Source of the DNA: an uncultured Sutterella sp.
GTDB taxonomy: Bacteria; Pseudomonadota; Gammaproteobacteria; Burkholderiales; Burkholderiaceae_F
Assembly (NCBI GenBank): GCA_900757865.1
Contig: CAAEPH010000031.1
Coordinates: 79,368 to 143,367 of the forward strand
Length of the DNA: 64,000 bases
Reading direction: 5' to 3'
The translations under genes were made by a program, and so were the position numbers. Each line of letters begins with the position of its first letter. Positions within the stretch are counted from its first letter, which is position 1. Below are positions 62,701-64,000 of the stretch, piece by piece. The notes beneath the pieces were generated by a model that did not search any database, had not been told where the DNA came from, and saw only the letters and a list, made by a program, of their open reading frames with translations.

Positions 62701-63030
62701 CCTTCTGCGTCCGATAGTTGGATCACCGCCTCGCACACCGTCGCCAACGACGCGCCCTACGACCCGTCAACGGCCTTGAGCGCCGCGGCGATTACCTTGC
62801 CTCAGGGGTTCCGCGATGAAGCGACTGCCAACAAAGCGTCCAGCTTGACGCTACCCAATGGGGAGGTGGTGAACTTCTACCAGGTGATTCCGCTTTATGC
62901 CGAAGAGCTTCAAGTCGCCCAAGAACAAGGCTTTGCTACGCTCTTTAGTTTGATGCAAGGCGTCACCCACGTGATAGACCCCAAACGCGCTAACGTCGCG
63001 GTCTCGCCCGTGAAAAAGGGTAACGCCTAA
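59797..63030 (+). CDS. TPR-SUKH-TPR-SUFU multidomain protein, possible poly-immunity protein
   Basis: The ATG at 59,797 (AAAGAGGA site) gives 1,077 residues. Helical TPR-like repeats fill about 1-320. A SMI1/KNR4 (SUKH) domain lies at about 343-490: LVAKIEHDFGVVLPPAYIAF, LWNGGLL, PIGFVIGC. More TPR-like repeats follow (SLSHYRYGYALLHEEL near 725). A suppressor-of-fused (SUFU) domain lies at about 870-1055: DFKLDIFLVRPTKERPFYTL, TCGMGALKLNVP, CELMITLPRHWN, YWPIALLKVIAHIP. SUKH and SUFU are known immunity-protein folds in polymorphic toxin systems. It has no signal peptide, so it is cytoplasmic. No toxin gene was seen beside it. A terminator follows. Confidence 0.85.
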   Translation: MSEEDLAMGKNETNITKLTTDLMDDLDSPEHINDGLEAERLAKALSLWNGLPEQKYMLDATNVLLARLADGFARTHQPENLGLIFDEMAKHTKNQSTERYLTACYRGSLWLTCGEQDRAYRSLLECFHLNEAYLKAQDPAVVDFFMKRYHGENVPVELLPIDEHLEETIDGWMQNDEYERTIKTLEAMREAAKEPLPLPIVVRLAVAYNGLALYKYADESEERQRNLEKALEVLESERERGEEDPLWQSRMGFALYSFAGREDEAVKHFRAWLRLQPRNIEAAAMLEEAQRFAKRLETVRRHQTQGDDRTQDVQDAKTWAENVAVESLFVTPLPPEDEKWHEDGLNEELVAKIEHDFGVVLPPAYIAFMRLWNGGLLKKNAYPTLIPLAQGHRWAEIAGLFSISDAKPYALMGDKGTGYFVNHKHFPPIGFVIGCNADETAGVMLSYRDCGPKGDPAVVFVDLRANPADPSIVQLADNFMAFIDGLTTREALRDGETETDRLGLVSTQMRAVRNLPLSNAMFAIIRESIDPLAVNYFLRNKLFEEINEQGELTLENPQQGKAAEVLDTVYWLYKNANPAAWPETFFNNFMDLMGEGNHLNVGLWNDAQLRQWMRAALEQGRLVKAGDLVNIAPETRQAIEEELAGIVGRLPTDLNDRLDKLFLDERHREIVEGIRFLPDSERTPELMGRAAANYNNLGEFQKALYILQQLLAEYPNDSLSHYRYGYALLHEELQRAQTNDVPPSRAVLQKAHAEFMLALQLGVPPDIEADMKAFMDGIERSSAAIEQIEQRQSRALSPAMTIGTAGSSARPVRDEVIPESATDEMADRDEAVMHADVRKHIQAALRSMTERPIASDEDQLAVYTPQEREAFEQHILDNYGLIDGIFTETSSMDFKLDIFLVRPTKERPFYTLITCGMGALKLNVPEQFKDYHWERCELMITLPRHWNIHSSEMHWYWPIALLKVIAHIPSASDSWITASHTVANDAPYDPSTALSAAAITLPQGFRDEATANKASSLTLPNGEVVNFYQVIPLYAEELQVAQEQGFATLFSLMQGVTHVIDPKRANVAVSPVKKGNA

Positions 63031-63080
63031 CGGCCGCTATCCGCGAGATCGCTTTTCTCGCGTTCACTAGTTATCCAACT

Positions 63081-63118
63081 CCCCATCGTGAGTCGTTCAC
63101 GGTGGGGCGTTTCTTTTT
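63081..63118 (+). terminator. Rho-independent terminator after the SUKH-SUFU gene
   Basis: An 11-base stem with one G-T pair (CCCCATCGTGA at 63,081-63,091; TCACGGTGGGG at 63,097-63,107) is followed by a T-rich run. Confidence 0.85.
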
Positions 63119-63472
63119 GTGGCCTCCTTTTCGCGGACACGATGTCTACCCTGGCCCATCGTGACGCAACAGAGCGACACAACAAACAAGGTCAACGCAG
63201 TTTGCGGTGCTATCCCATCAAACCGATTTTTGGAAAAGTGCGAGCTCCGTTTTTGTTTTTGCGACAATGATAGGATTTCCTATGACTTTGTGCAAATTCG
63301 AAAACAAAGACAGCGCCAACGACAGAAAGCAAAGCCGAGACGAATTAAGACAACAACTCAAACAATTCCCGTCCAAATGCGCTATGAGACGCTAAAATCC
63401 TCTACTGCCACCTGGCTAATCCTCGTGAGTTTTTACCACAAACTAATCTATACAACCTAGTAAAGTTGATAA
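63119..63472. other. 354-base region without a clear gene
   Basis: AT-richer than its surroundings. Short frames here lack ribosome binding sites or recognisable protein character. Confidence 0.4.
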
Positions 63473-63859
63473 ATGTCGATTATGGTCTTTCAGTGGCTTG
63501 TGACACGGTACTTGATTCTTTATAAAGTCTTGCCGATTCGATTGACCATCGGATCGTCGAGACCAACACCAACACCACCCATCCCAACCAGGACACACTT
63601 CCCGGATGCGCTTCAACACAAAGCGATCGCTCTCGCACTGTTGTGCCTGTTTTCAGGTAACAGCCTCTCGCAAACCACCGACACGGTGCCTATCGTTTTG
63701 TCCGACATCGACCAATTTGATGAGGAAAGGAGCTACTATGGCCGGGTCAACCAAAACAACACCGTCATTTATCGTATCCCAACGGCTCGACCGTCTCTCC
63801 TTCTTACTGCCGGCGAAGAAATCGGCAAAGTCGATGACGTCACGGAAAACCATAATTAG
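63473..63859 (+). CDS. Possible small exported protein, doubtful
   Basis: A 128-residue frame with a hydrophobic stretch KAIALALLCLFSGNSLSQ (about 49-66) that could be a signal peptide, followed by a polar part (VPIVLSDIDQFDEERSYYG, VIYRIPTARPS). The start is poorly supported, and the frame overlaps the better-supported start at 63,738 in another frame. It may be a relic of the same gene or of an exported protein. Confidence 0.3.
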   Translation: MSIMVFQWLVTRYLILYKVLPIRLTIGSSRPTPTPPIPTRTHFPDALQHKAIALALLCLFSGNSLSQTTDTVPIVLSDIDQFDEERSYYGRVNQNNTVIYRIPTARPSLLLTAGEEIGKVDDVTENHN

Positions 63860-64000
63860 ACCATTTCCTTCGGTACACCCAAATGCATCGACAGAGAAAA
63901 CAACAACCATGACCCGCAATCGACCAACAAAAGCACTAGTCCCTCATGTATCCTTCACGTTGACGGCTCTGGCCTTTACCCTTTCAAGCCTGCTTGTTAG
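63738..64000 (+). CDS. N-terminus of an exported protein, cut by the window end
   Basis: The ATG at 63,738 follows a very good ribosome binding site (GAAAGGAG). The frame stays open to the window end (about 87 codons). It encodes a basic Ser/Thr/Lys-rich head and a hydrophobic segment near the end (HVSFTLTALAFTLSSLLV), which looks like a signal peptide with a long N-terminal extension, as seen in some large autotransporters. A second in-frame ATG at 63,909 sits just ahead of the hydrophobic segment but lacks a ribosome binding site. The function cannot be told from this part. Confidence 0.5.
   Translation, partial: MAGSTKTTPSFIVSQRLDRLSFLLPAKKSAKSMTSRKTIIRPFPSVHPNASTEKTTTMTRNRPTKALVPHVSFTLTALAFTLSSLLV

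Noticed and set aside
1..64000. CRISPR arrays, tRNA or rRNA genes
   Set aside because: No regularly spaced repeats and no recognisable RNA gene sequence were found on reading through both strands; a dedicated covariance-model search was not possible.

Overview
The window reads as DNA of a host-associated anaerobic betaproteobacterium, most likely Sutterellaceae (Sutterella/Parasutterella type). That is an inference from the gene mix: Tat-exported molybdopterin reductases, an FMN/FAD respiratory reductase resembling urocanate reductase, autotransporters, ArsB and an F-type conjugation operon. Codons are mostly GC-leaning, with some visibly AT-rich islands. No rRNA, tRNA or CRISPR array was seen.

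Region 1 (1-26,007, all + strand) is an F-type type IV secretion / mating-pair operon in the order pilin-like end, traL, traE, traK, traB, traV, traC, a giant trbI-like gene, an unrecognised gene, traU, traW, trbC-like, traN (as two genes), traF, traH, traG. Many genes overlap by 1-4 bases. Compared with F, traU precedes traW, traN is split in two, trbI carries a very long Lys/Ala/Thr-rich extension, and TraF has no cysteine. Relaxase, coupling protein and oriT are not in the window. The last third of TraG is AT-rich and looks replaced.

Region 2 (26.0-30.0 kb) holds a small doubtful ORF, a GIY-YIG domain protein and a frameshifted autotransporter remnant.

Region 3 (30.0-46.7 kb) is mainly respiratory. 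It has a TetR regulator downstream of a flavin reductase whose active-site residues match urocanate reductase in spacing, with a palindrome at its promoter. A broken exported protein follows. Next come a DmsA/DmsB-like pair with no membrane anchor and an AraC regulator, then three unrecognised genes. A monohaem cytochrome plus a DMSO/TMAO-type reductase lie downstream of an FNR-like box, and a lone arsB ends the region. Together they suggest periplasmic anaerobic respiration on organic acceptors.

Region 4 (46.7-54.3 kb) contains IS21-type debris, an intact autotransporter, an ISL3-type transposase with two -1 frame breaks, and a ferric-reductase-like membrane flavoprotein.

Region 5 (54.5-64.0 kb) looks like a defence/immunity island. 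It has two overlapping DUF262 (ParB/GmrS-like) genes read leftwards, a truncated AAA-ATPase/nuclease-family fragment, a 1,077-residue TPR-SUKH-TPR-SUFU protein, and the start of an exported protein cut by the window end. The DUF262 pair, the giant TrbI, the unknown 579-residue Tra-operon protein and the SUKH-SUFU protein are the best candidates for something undescribed.
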